A stretch of DNA of 47,487 nucleotides, taken from the NCBI GenBank assembly GCA_013216195.1, contig JABSOQ010000012.1:1-47487 (forward strand), read 5' to 3'. The notes below the pieces were generated by a model. That model made no database searches. It worked only from the letters and a program-made list of their open reading frames with translations, and was not told the DNA's origin. Source of the DNA: Bdellovibrionales bacterium (lineage in GTDB: Bacteria; Bdellovibrionota; Bdellovibrionia; Bdellovibrionales; UBA1609). Of this stretch, positions 1 through 8,050 are shown piece after piece. Position 1 is the stretch's first letter; each line of letters begins with the position of its first letter. The translations under genes and the position numbers were made by a program.

Positions 1-211
1 GATTTGACTGACTGACGACAACAAGGCACTCAAGATTCAAGCTCGACTTAATCAAGTCATCTACAGAGTTATCCACACTACCGTCGTCGACCAAGACAAT
101 GTAGCTCGTGTTTGGCAACTCTTTGCAGACCTTTAACCACTGCTCAATCGCGACCTTCAGCCCAGCGCCTTCGTTGTAGCTTGGGATAACAATCGCAACC
201 GATGAACTCAT
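1..211 (-). CDS. Family 2 glycosyltransferase, N-terminal fragment
   Basis: Partial gene: only the first 70 codons lie in the window and the rest runs off the left edge. Reading leftward from ATG at 211, the product begins MSSSVAIVIPSYNEG and continues to VLVDDGSVDNS. These are the two signature pieces of a GT-A family 2 glycosyltransferase: the first beta strand with the PSYNEG turn that binds the nucleotide, and the DDGS segment of the nucleotide-sugar site. Such enzymes move a sugar from a nucleotide donor to a lipid-linked or growing glycan at the cytoplasmic face of the inner membrane. It is divergent from the UDP-galactopyranose mutase gene with 92 bp between them, which fits a surface polysaccharide locus. 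Acceptor and sugar cannot be told from the fragment. Confidence 0.85.
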   Translation of the reverse strand, partial: MSSSVAIVIPSYNEGAGLKVAIEQWLKVCKELPNTSYIVLVDDGSVDNSVDDLIKSSLNLECLVVVSQSN

Positions 212-303
212 TTCTATCTACCTCAAATTTCGCACAGCATAAGCAATCTCTTACGAGTAACTGTTATGCTCTCATGAGAACACACCGGATTAAAGGTTGT
301 TAC

Positions 304-1431
304 ATGGCTTCTCCATTAAAAAATTCGATTCTGCTTGTAGGAGCAGGACCTGTTGGCTGCACTGTAGCCAGAGTGTTAGCTGAATTGGGTTACCAATGCC
401 ATATTTTGGAGGCAAGGGACCACATTGCGGGCAACTGTTATGACACGTTCGATAAGCATGGTGTACTTATTCACAAGTACGGTCCCCATTGTTTTCGCAC
501 AGATGATGATGAGGTCTTTCAATTCTTGAGCCGATTCACCAAATGGATCCCTTCTGAATACATTGTAAAGAGTCAGATAAACGACGAGCTGTTTCAATTT
601 CCAATCAACATAGAGACTCTCGAACAAGTCTTCTCAAAGAAGCTCGACAAAGAGAGTGCCGCCGAGCTGTTAGAGGAACTGCGAGACAATTCGATTACCC
701 AACCGGCAAATTCTGAAGAGTTTGTTTTGAGCCGAATTGGCAAACGGCTGTTTGAGATGTTCTACAAAGATTATACCAGCAAACAGTGGGGCAGGCCTGC
801 GTCTGAACTTTCTCCTTCTGTATGTGGCAGGATTCCGGTGAGACTTGATCGCTACCCAGGCTATGTAGAAGCTAAGCACCTTTGCACTCCTGAAGAAGGG
901 TTTACAGCTCTGTTCAAGAAAATGATTGATCACCCTAACATAAAGCTAACCCTCAATTGTGCAAAAGATCATTGGCGTGAAGAGCTCCCTCGACACCAAG
1001 CCACAGTTTACACGGGCACTATAGACTCCTATTTCGACTACAAGATTGGAAAGCTTGATTGGCGAAGCCTAAGCTTTGAATTTAAGAACTACCAAACCGA
1101 GCTTAAGCAACCCTGCCTTCAAATCAACTACCCTAGCAAGGACTTCGAATACACTCGTTCGGTTGAGATAAAGCACATCACCAAACAAAAGATCTCGTCG
1201 ACCACTGTTTCTTACGAATACCCTAAATCTAAGGGAGAACCTTACTACCCAGTACCGGCCCCAAAAAACCAGGAGCTCTATGCTAAATACCAAGAGCTTG
1301 CCGAGCAGGAGCTCAAGGAGAGGTTTGTATACTTTTGTGGTCGATTAGCTGAGTACACTTACATCAACTCAGATGAGGCCGTAAAAAGAGCCCTAGACCT
1401 CTCCGCTAAAATAAAAGACCAACTGAGCTGA
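304..1431 (+). CDS. glf: UDP-galactopyranose mutase
   Basis: Flavoenzyme that interconverts UDP-galactopyranose and UDP-galactofuranose, the donor for galactofuranose in surface glycans. The 375-aa product has the family's usual length. Visible marks are the N-terminal Rossmann FAD motif (LLVGAGPVGCTVAR), the YGPHCFRTDDDEV segment matching the substrate-loop region, the FYKDYTSKQWGRP block, and the KIGKLDWRSLSFEF block typical of the family. I chose ATG 304 because it has AAAGG about 8 nt upstream and sits directly before the FAD motif. An in-frame ATG at 202 would add 34 residues unlike the family and would overlap the divergent glycosyltransferase start. It is the only gene in this island with a clear known reaction, and it points to a galactofuranose-containing polymer. 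Confidence 0.93.
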   Translation: MASPLKNSILLVGAGPVGCTVARVLAELGYQCHILEARDHIAGNCYDTFDKHGVLIHKYGPHCFRTDDDEVFQFLSRFTKWIPSEYIVKSQINDELFQFPINIETLEQVFSKKLDKESAAELLEELRDNSITQPANSEEFVLSRIGKRLFEMFYKDYTSKQWGRPASELSPSVCGRIPVRLDRYPGYVEAKHLCTPEEGFTALFKKMIDHPNIKLTLNCAKDHWREELPRHQATVYTGTIDSYFDYKIGKLDWRSLSFEFKNYQTELKQPCLQINYPSKDFEYTRSVEIKHITKQKISSTTVSYEYPKSKGEPYYPVPAPKNQELYAKYQELAEQELKERFVYFCGRLAEYTYINSDEAVKRALDLSAKIKDQLS

Positions 1432-1470
1432 TAGCCCACCTTCAATACAAGCTCCCGAAATCCAATTATT

Positions 1471-1499
1471 TTGACTTTCATTTGCTGTAGCTAAATAAT
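1471..1499 (+). promoter_or_regulatory. Candidate sigma-70 promoter placing +1 at the radical SAM ATG
   Basis: TTGACT at 1471-1476 and AATAAT at 1494-1499 are separated by 17 bp. Six bases then precede the ATG at 1506, so transcription would start at or next to the start codon. No Shine-Dalgarno sequence is visible before that ATG. Together these suggest a leaderless transcript. Seen by eye only. Confidence 0.35.
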
Positions 1500-1505
1500 T
1501 TAGCA

Positions 1506-2678
1506 ATGTCTGACGCTCCTAAAACAATGTGCTCATTCCCTTGGGAAATGTATAGTGTCGATGTCGGCTTCGGATGGTGGAGACCGTGCCCAAGAATAGA
1601 TTTTCAAAAACTCAATGACCTCGATCTCTTTAATCATGACCGACTCAAGCTACTGAGAAAGAACCTGCGCTCAAATGTACAAGACGAACTTTGTAACAAA
1701 TGTTGGGACGACGAAAAAAGGGGCCTCAGAAGCTACAGGCAAGTATTAAACCAAGATCGGCTAAACGAGTTTGCAGACTCGACTGAGCTCTCTTCACCAA
1801 CGATCCTTGAAATTAAATTTCAAAACTACTGCAATCTCAAGTGTATGTTCTGCTCCAGAAACTGCTCATCGCAGTGGGAAGCCAGCGAGCCGTTTGAGGC
1901 AAGCGAGTTAGGCTCTATCAAGGGTGAGATGGCAAAGCAAGCCAGTTACGAACTGTTAGAGAGAGAAATCGATAACATTCGAACTATTCAGGTGTTTGGT
2001 GGTGAACCAGTTTTACACCCTGAGTTTTCACATGTGGTGAAAACTCTGAATCGGCTCGCCCCAGAAGGTGGTAAAGAACTGAGTTTCAGCACAAACTTGT
2101 TTTTCTCACCAAAAATCATGTCTCGCTTCATCGAAGAAATCGAAGAGGTTCTTCGATCTGGCCATAAACTCTACCTCAGAGTTTCTATCGATGGTGTCGG
2201 ACAGCAAGGTGAATACCTCCGTGAGGGTCTTAAGTGGAGTGTCTTTGAGAGGAACCTCTTTATACTAAGAGACTTCCTTGCCAAACAAAAAGACTTTGGC
2301 AGGGCTAAGTGTAACATCGCTCTTAATATACTGAATCTCACAAGCCTCGGTGACATTGTCAGCTACCTTCAAAGTCATGAGTTGACTCTCTTTCAACCCC
2401 ACTACAATTACGTTGGCAAACCCTCTATGCTCACTTTGTCGAGCTTTGGCGAAAAGATCGCCCCAGCGGTTCAACAGGTGCGAGACACAGACTTTGGTAT
2501 TTATCAAAGCTACAAAGATCACGTGCTTTCTCTAGCGGAGCCTGTAGCGAGGATCGCTCCGAACACCGACTCAATGGAAAAACTTAAACTGTTTCTGTCA
2601 ACCCAAGCACACTTCACGTATAATGAATTCTTTGAAGCATTTCCAAATAATGAGTACATACGAGAGGCCCTCAGATGA
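1506..2678 (+). CDS. Radical SAM protein with N-terminal twitch/SPASM-like cysteine module
   Basis: A 390-aa radical SAM enzyme. The [4Fe-4S] motif CNLKCMFC lies at residues 109-116, and a GGEP segment (FGGEPVLHPEF) for SAM binding follows about 70 residues later. Ahead of the core is a cysteine module: Cys9 in CSFPW, Cys28 in RPCPR, and Cys63/Cys66 in CNKC. It ends in a GLRSYR segment and probably holds an auxiliary iron-sulfur cluster. The same layout is found in the proteins at 8051-9250 and 10675-11760, so the three are paralogues in one island. Proteins of this architecture modify peptides, sugars or other small molecules; the substrate is unknown here. Its stop overlaps the next gene as ATGA, so the two are translationally coupled. 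No ribosome binding site is seen, and it may be leaderless. Confidence 0.85.
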   Translation: MSDAPKTMCSFPWEMYSVDVGFGWWRPCPRIDFQKLNDLDLFNHDRLKLLRKNLRSNVQDELCNKCWDDEKRGLRSYRQVLNQDRLNEFADSTELSSPTILEIKFQNYCNLKCMFCSRNCSSQWEASEPFEASELGSIKGEMAKQASYELLEREIDNIRTIQVFGGEPVLHPEFSHVVKTLNRLAPEGGKELSFSTNLFFSPKIMSRFIEEIEEVLRSGHKLYLRVSIDGVGQQGEYLREGLKWSVFERNLFILRDFLAKQKDFGRAKCNIALNILNLTSLGDIVSYLQSHELTLFQPHYNYVGKPSMLTLSSFGEKIAPAVQQVRDTDFGIYQSYKDHVLSLAEPVARIAPNTDSMEKLKLFLSTQAHFTYNEFFEAFPNNEYIREALR

Positions 2679-4264
2679 AATTGGCTCTACTTCTTCTTTT
2701 GATGACCCTCAGCTTTTCTAGCAAAGCCGTTATTTTACAAATGACTGAAAAACAAAAAAAGACGATACGAGGCATCGTAACCAAAGTGCAGCAGGGCAAG
2801 AAAAAAGAAGCTCTGAACAGTATTACACCTTATCTCAATAAGACGTTGGCTAAGAAATCGATATCTGTTGGCAACCTTCCATTTTTACAAGAGCTCATTA
2901 ATCTCGGTTTTATAATTTCGAGAGAGGCCTATTGGCCAGGCATTAAAACGACTCTAAAAATCAATAAAGATCTTAATAAAAACCGTCACAAACAGCAGGC
3001 CGTCTACTTTCAAGAATTCATCGTCGAAGCTGTAGAGAGTTATAAATACCACTACGTCAACATTATGATTTTGGCCAAGAAAATCAAAATTGTACGTGAT
3101 GCCAATTGGTTTAATCATTACGTAGAAGTTGAAACCAAGCCTATGAAGATCGCTGTCAACAATGGTTCACCAATTAGGCCTGAAACATTTAAAAGTGTAA
3201 GAGTTTTTGGTAAATGGGCCGGACTACTGTTCGACGACAGCGATGATTCTTTCCCTGATTTCGAAGCTGCACTTTTTGACCTCTACATTGAGGCGAATAG
3301 CACTCTTCAGAAAGATAACGCAAGACAACTCTTAGGCCTCTTGTTAGATGTTTCACCTAAAGGCATTCGAAGATTCAACGCTCTAAGAAAGCTTTGGAAA
3401 AGCGCTCGAAGCGAAGGAAACATTAAACTTGCCCTTGGCTACTTGAACTGCAATGACGTAGAAAGAATGACAGCTAAGCCCATCAACAAAACTGTCAAGG
3501 CCGACCTCGAGCTGCAGTGCATATCACTTTATGCTAGAACTTTGAACTATAGCTACAGTACTGACGGCATTAAAGAGTTTATTGATTCTACCACAAGTAA
3601 ATACAAGTTCACAGAGTCAGAGTCTAGACCCGGGGCAATTGAACTGATTTCTTCTCTTATTGAGCTTAATAGACGCATAGGTCAGCTTGATAAAATTGAA
3701 CCTTTGCTTAAGGTGATTAATGCTGCCTCGATTAATCAAACTAATTTTTATAGTACATACTGTGACTCTGTAGTTCGTTACCAGTCTTTAAAAGGCGAAC
3801 AATCAAAGCTTATTTCAAATTGCATACGCAATATTTCAGAGGGCGCTCGCCAGGCCATTAAGTACATTAGTAACTTTGCTTTTATTTACGTCGAAATCTC
3901 AAGGTACTACAGAACGATTGGTGATAATCAAAAGTCGTCAGACTACGCAAAGAAAGCTATGAAAGCCGCCGAAAAGAACCGGCCTAACCGTGGCTACTTC
4001 AAGTTTGAAGTTTTCCTAAACCAGCTTCAGGATCGAATCGCTAACAAAGATATGGTACAAGCTTCAAGAGTTCACAAAAAAATTGAAGCGCTACTTGAAA
4101 ATAACCCTTTTGGCCTCAAGCTCAGCCCACTTGTGAAGGCCCACAAAGGTTTATTGAATGGTGATTTGAAGGGGCCTGAGTTCTTGAAGCAAGTGAAAAG
4201 AAACTACCCGAGCGATGCGCTCATTCAGTTCGATGCTGCTGCTTTGGCCAAGGTCGTTCAGTAA
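2675..4264 (+). CDS. Large secreted helical (TPR-like) protein
   Basis: A 529-aa protein of unknown function. The N-terminus (MKLALLLLLMTLSFSSKA) is a signal peptide, so the mature protein is periplasmic or secreted. The rest is alpha-helical and rich in Lys, Leu and Asn. It contains repeats reminiscent of tetratricopeptide units, for example the stretch around residues 390-450 (YYRTIGDNQKSSDYAKKAMKAA). No catalytic motif is apparent. It starts inside the last codons of the radical SAM gene (ATGA overlap), so the two are made together. It may be a partner, a scaffold or the substrate of that enzyme, but the last two are inference. It converges with the minus-strand radical SAM gene with only 4 bp between stops. 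Confidence 0.75.
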   Translation: MKLALLLLLMTLSFSSKAVILQMTEKQKKTIRGIVTKVQQGKKKEALNSITPYLNKTLAKKSISVGNLPFLQELINLGFIISREAYWPGIKTTLKINKDLNKNRHKQQAVYFQEFIVEAVESYKYHYVNIMILAKKIKIVRDANWFNHYVEVETKPMKIAVNNGSPIRPETFKSVRVFGKWAGLLFDDSDDSFPDFEAALFDLYIEANSTLQKDNARQLLGLLLDVSPKGIRRFNALRKLWKSARSEGNIKLALGYLNCNDVERMTAKPINKTVKADLELQCISLYARTLNYSYSTDGIKEFIDSTTSKYKFTESESRPGAIELISSLIELNRRIGQLDKIEPLLKVINAASINQTNFYSTYCDSVVRYQSLKGEQSKLISNCIRNISEGARQAIKYISNFAFIYVEISRYYRTIGDNQKSSDYAKKAMKAAEKNRPNRGYFKFEVFLNQLQDRIANKDMVQASRVHKKIEALLENNPFGLKLSPLVKAHKGLLNGDLKGPEFLKQVKRNYPSDALIQFDAAALAKVVQ

Positions 4265-4268
4265 CCTA

Positions 4269-5315
4269 CTAACCAAGATCGGTAACATCGACGGATGTGA
4301 TGTTGTGATGCTTTCGATTGCATTTCTTCCAGCATTCTTTCAAAACCCGATCGCCATAGCTCCAGGAAGATGGCAGCTCCTTAAAGAACCTGGAATTGAG
4401 AATTTCACCAACACTATAGCGTTCTAGCACATTGAACTCTGAGCCATATCGTTGCTCAATTTGTTTACCCGTTACATTCACCGGAAAGTAATCTGACACA
4501 TAACTGCAGGGCCACAGCCGACCAAATGCTGAAACAAATAGCTTCTTATGACTACGAAAATCACAATCGATATTAAGCTTGGCAGGCTGATTGTTGAGGT
4601 ACTGATCATGGTACTCATATCGATCACTGTTTTCTCCTGGTGGCCGGAGTTCTTTTTCGAAACCAGAAACATCTATATACTTAAAGCTGTCTTGCCCTTT
4701 AAACCGACTGGTCTTTCTAGCTTCGAAACCCTGGAAACCCAGTTTTTCTGCGAGTTCTTTTGCTTCAGCAACCTGATGTGAATTGTGATCGAATATGAGA
4801 TAGCTCCAGATTGCCCTCCCACCACCTTCGATAAAAGCTTTTGCTGAAGACATGATTTTACCCCAAGAGGTCTTTTGCCTATACATTGAGTTCGTATCTT
4901 CAAGACCATCTATTGCAAAATAGATTTGGCCACGGCCTCCAATCAGATTGCCGAGCTCCCTCCAAACTTCTGAATCGCGCAGACTTCCATTGGTGTATAT
5001 TGAGATCAAAAGATCGGGTTTTAGAAATCTCAGATGCCTAACAAAGTCCACTATTTCGGGATGAACTAATGGGTCTCCAAAACGCCCGTTAAAAAGTACA
5101 CTCCTAAGGCCAGAAAGCACATTTTTATCGAACCTATTAATGAAAAGCTCAAGAGGCAAGTTGCTCATCGGCAGCTGTTCACTTGGTCGTCGTGTATCCC
5201 AGGTAGAGCTCTGCTCCCATACTCTTCGAAATCTAGAGCACATAGGGCATGCGGCATTGCACTTGGTAGTAAGTTCAATTGAGAATTCTTCTACCTGATC
5301 GAGAGCTAAGTAAAT
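4269..5315 (-). CDS. SPASM-type radical SAM protein, apparent ATT start
   Basis: Radical SAM enzyme of 348 aa if it starts at ATT 5315. The first in-frame ATG (5243) lies inside the [4Fe-4S] motif: the reading frame upstream of it encodes IELTTKCNAACPMC, giving CxxxCxxC at residues 19, 23 and 26. Before that the frame holds only 18 codons down to an in-frame TAG at 5319-5321, and none is ATG, GTG or TTG. ATT at 5315 lies 6 nt from a strong AAAGGGGGG Shine-Dalgarno sequence. A C-terminal cysteine set (CDFRS, PCSYV, LKECWKKC) looks like a SPASM auxiliary-cluster domain. It follows the B12-binding radical SAM gene, whose stop codon overlaps the Shine-Dalgarno sequence. Substrate unknown. Confidence 0.8.
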   Translation of the reverse strand: MYLALDQVEEFSIELTTKCNAACPMCSRFRRVWEQSSTWDTRRPSEQLPMSNLPLELFINRFDKNVLSGLRSVLFNGRFGDPLVHPEIVDFVRHLRFLKPDLLISIYTNGSLRDSEVWRELGNLIGGRGQIYFAIDGLEDTNSMYRQKTSWGKIMSSAKAFIEGGGRAIWSYLIFDHNSHQVAEAKELAEKLGFQGFEARKTSRFKGQDSFKYIDVSGFEKELRPPGENSDRYEYHDQYLNNQPAKLNIDCDFRSHKKLFVSAFGRLWPCSYVSDYFPVNVTGKQIEQRYGSEFNVLERYSVGEILNSRFFKELPSSWSYGDRVLKECWKKCNRKHHNITSVDVTDLG

Positions 5316-5321
5316 GCCCTA

Positions 5322-5330
5322 CCCCCCTTT
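5322..5330 (-). promoter_or_regulatory. Shine-Dalgarno sequence serving an ATT start codon
   Basis: On the minus strand AAAGGGGGG is followed by 6 nt and then ATT (5315-5313). It overlaps the TAA stop of the upstream gene (5331-5329). The only in-frame codon between the upstream in-frame TAG and ATT is GGC, so this ribosome binding site decides the start of the radical SAM gene. Confidence 0.55.
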
Positions 5331-6783
5331 AGGAACCTGTCTCTGCAGAGAACTTCTCATCTGCAGCAAAAACCAAAAGGTTCTTCAGATGCACAAAATT
5401 CTCAGATACAAATTTTTTGAGCGAATGGACTCTCTGCCGACGAATCTTGGGGTCTAACATCTCACCATTTGAAAGCTGGGTCTGCCATGCATCTCTGGCT
5501 AAGTCATCTTCAGGGTCTATATTGTCAAACACACCGGTGTCTTTAGCAAAATCAAACACAGGTGTGCGCCTTGAAATATAGAGTTCATTGACCACAACCA
5601 TTTCGATTGCCTCATCTAGCTCACGCCTTTTTATCTCTCTCAGAAACTCAAGGTTCTCCTGAAACATCTCTTCGGTTTCGTTGATGTAACCGGCTATCAA
5701 AAGCAGGTTCACTTTAATGCCGTACTTCTTACACATCTCTAGTGAAAAGAAAATGTCATCATTGGTTTCTTTCTTGCCAATGTGCTCTCGAACGTCAAAG
5801 CTGCCAGACTCGACCCCTATCTTAAGACGACAGATACCAGCTTTAGCAGCCAAGGCAAAGTCTTCTTCTTGAGTTATCTGAGCTCTTCGAATTCTAAAAA
5901 AGCATATGATCTTCGGGTCGAGCTGCTTTTCTTCTTTTAGTCGAATGAGTTCGTGGCACATTTTTCTAAACTCATTTGGAGCAGCATTTGTAATACTGTC
6001 AGCTAATTCAATGTAGTTGGTATTGTACCTTTCTTGTGCGTTCATGATCTCACGAGCGAATTCTACACCATCTTTGTATCTGTACTTCTGAGTCATGGCA
6101 GGGACATTGCAAAACGAGCAGTTGAAAACGCAACCTCGTGACCCAATCAGGTAAAGTCTATTGCCTTTTGCTTTCTGCTTGTAATACTCAACGTCACTAT
6201 CTGAAAAGTCAGGCTCTGGCAAAGCTCGAAAGGCCTCCTGACTAATGGGTACAGGTATCTTGCCGTCTATGTTTGGATGATTTGTTCCGCCACTCAGCAG
6301 CTCTAGGAAAGCCTCTTCTCCATCGCCCACCACGTAGTGATCGACCCAGCCATTTTGCTTCCATTCGATGCCAAGATCTAATGCAACCGGTCCACCAGTT
6401 ATAATTTGCACCCCAGGTGCTCTTCGTCTGATTTCATTAGAAATTGGTTCGATAAAGAACTTGCTTGCCCAAGCGTGCGTGCTGAGCCCAATAATCTTTG
6501 GGTTGTATTTGAAGACCTCATCTAACCAAAGGTTCACTTCTTCTAGCAAGAGAGCCTTGTCTTTAAACACCTCTTCGAAATTATTGTAAGGCCACCCCTC
6601 CTGCTCTTTACTATTGAGCCTGCTATATATGCCAGGAGATGGATCGTAGCACACCACACGAAAGCCCTTGTCCTCAGCATAAGCTTTTAGAAGCGCAGGG
6701 GCCAGATGAGGACCCAGCAAAAGGATTGGCGGCACACTGAACAGTACGCAGTCCACGTTTTTTTGTAATTTGATCATTTTCAT
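5329..6783 (-). CDS. B12-binding radical SAM protein
   Basis: A 484-aa protein with an N-terminal cobalamin-binding Rossmann-like domain (about residues 10-165: PPILLLGPHLAPALLKAYAE, IIGLSTHAW, ITGGPVALD, VVGDGEEAF). A radical SAM core follows, with CVFNCSFC at 218-225. The middle of the core (CRLKIGVESGSFDV) matches the family's SAM-contacting strand. Known relatives methylate unreactive carbons or rearrange ring systems using cobalamin and SAM; which one applies here cannot be told. The ATG at 6783 has GGAAAC close upstream. It sits between the binding protein-like gene and the ATT-initiated radical SAM gene, all on one strand with small gaps, so co-transcription is likely. Confidence 0.87.
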   Translation of the reverse strand: MKMIKLQKNVDCVLFSVPPILLLGPHLAPALLKAYAEDKGFRVVCYDPSPGIYSRLNSKEQEGWPYNNFEEVFKDKALLLEEVNLWLDEVFKYNPKIIGLSTHAWASKFFIEPISNEIRRRAPGVQIITGGPVALDLGIEWKQNGWVDHYVVGDGEEAFLELLSGGTNHPNIDGKIPVPISQEAFRALPEPDFSDSDVEYYKQKAKGNRLYLIGSRGCVFNCSFCNVPAMTQKYRYKDGVEFAREIMNAQERYNTNYIELADSITNAAPNEFRKMCHELIRLKEEKQLDPKIICFFRIRRAQITQEEDFALAAKAGICRLKIGVESGSFDVREHIGKKETNDDIFFSLEMCKKYGIKVNLLLIAGYINETEEMFQENLEFLREIKRRELDEAIEMVVVNELYISRRTPVFDFAKDTGVFDNIDPEDDLARDAWQTQLSNGEMLDPKIRRQRVHSLKKFVSENFVHLKNLLVFAADEKFSAETGS

Positions 6784-6808
6784 TGTTTCCAGCTAACTCA
6801 ATTCAAGA

Positions 6809-7981
6809 TCAAGCGGCGCCAAGACCAACTACGGCCATCTTTGACACCAATTTGCCCTCAATTTCATCGTAGAAAGCTGTTGAGTTCAAGTGAAGAGCTG
6901 CTCGTGAAGCAACTTCTAGTTTTGCTGTTTGATTGTTGATTCTCTTAGGTGAAGCTAATTGATCAGCAATAAGTGAGAGCTGGGCAAACACTCTCGTAGC
7001 GGCCTGGAGAGGCTGCCTTCTAAATTTTGCTTCATATAACTTTTCAAGCTGATTTCGATTAGATCTCAAAAGCGACGTCGGAAGCAAAGTCATAACGTTG
7101 CTAAACACACCCGTCTCAACATACTTTAAATTAATATCTGAAATAGAAGGTAGATAAATAGGCTTCACATCTTTCGACTGCGCCTGAATGGCATCGATCA
7201 ATGACTTTAAGTGATTGCTATATCTATTTACCACTAGAACATCAGCCTGCTGAATCTTATGCCTCAAGCTTTTGTCAAAGTGACTGAAGAAGATATTGAT
7301 ACGAACGAACTCGGCGTCGAGGCCCTCGCGCTCTGCAATTTTAACTTGCTCAGCTTCAAGTTCTCTTCCCCACTCATAATCATCACTCAGTACTAGAACC
7401 TTAGGGTTTTCAAATCGGTTATGGATATCGTGGAGAATCAGCTCTGACGAATTTGCCAAGTCAGCACCAATTGGTGCCACGGCTCCACTCATCTGAGAAG
7501 CATTAAATCGTTGGCAGGTACCTGGTAAATGAACCCAATTGTACTTGGCTGCATATTTAGCCTGCTCGGCAGTTACTTTCGAAGAAGAGCCACCCGCAAT
7601 GACTTTGATCAAACTTGGCTCCACCCCTTCAAGAGCAGACTCGATACTCGACACAACATTTTCACTGCGGCATTGATTGTCGCTGACTAGCACTCCCCAT
7701 TTACATGAATGTGGTAAGCTCTTGTTCAGTTCATCAACATAGAGCTGTACGGCATTAACTTGCTGAAGACCTTCTTCCTGGTAAGCACCACTCAAATCTG
7801 CGTTTACTAATATGTACTGAGAACCCTCTCTGCTCTCTAAATCATTGCGAAACACATCAATGTTTATTTGAAAACCCGGTAAGCTCGATGCCGGAACAAC
7901 GATAGGTACAACAACTCGTAACTGCTTAATAAATTCTCTTCTCTGCCATTTTCCCATATATAGAGTATAGGGCTGCATCAT
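6809..7981 (-). CDS. Periplasmic binding protein-like (LivK/type 1) protein with twin-arginine-like leader
   Basis: A 390-aa protein with the fold pattern of type 1 periplasmic substrate-binding proteins (branched-chain amino acid receptor class). Strands such as WGVLVSDNQCRSE, VIAGGSSSKVTAEQ and PKVLVLSDDYEWGRE alternate with helices. The N-terminus holds QRREFIKQL followed by a short hydrophobic run, resembling a Tat signal (RR-x-F-[IL]-K); a Tat substrate would cross the membrane already folded. ATG at 7981 and ATG at 7957 (closer to the RR) are both possible and neither has a clear ribosome binding site. No permease or ATPase gene is nearby. In this setting it may deliver or sense the product or precursor of the radical SAM/oxygenase pathway, which is inference. 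Confidence 0.7.
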   Translation of the reverse strand: MMQPYTLYMGKWQRREFIKQLRVVVPIVVPASSLPGFQINIDVFRNDLESREGSQYILVNADLSGAYQEEGLQQVNAVQLYVDELNKSLPHSCKWGVLVSDNQCRSENVVSSIESALEGVEPSLIKVIAGGSSSKVTAEQAKYAAKYNWVHLPGTCQRFNASQMSGAVAPIGADLANSSELILHDIHNRFENPKVLVLSDDYEWGRELEAEQVKIAEREGLDAEFVRINIFFSHFDKSLRHKIQQADVLVVNRYSNHLKSLIDAIQAQSKDVKPIYLPSISDINLKYVETGVFSNVMTLLPTSLLRSNRNQLEKLYEAKFRRQPLQAATRVFAQLSLIADQLASPKRINNQTAKLEVASRAALHLNSTAFYDEIEGKLVSKMAVVGLGAA

Positions 7982-8050
7982 TTTGATCGCAATAAAAAAG
8001 CCTTAGCTTGAATTCTCATTATGAGACCAAACCAATTTACCTTAACTGAC

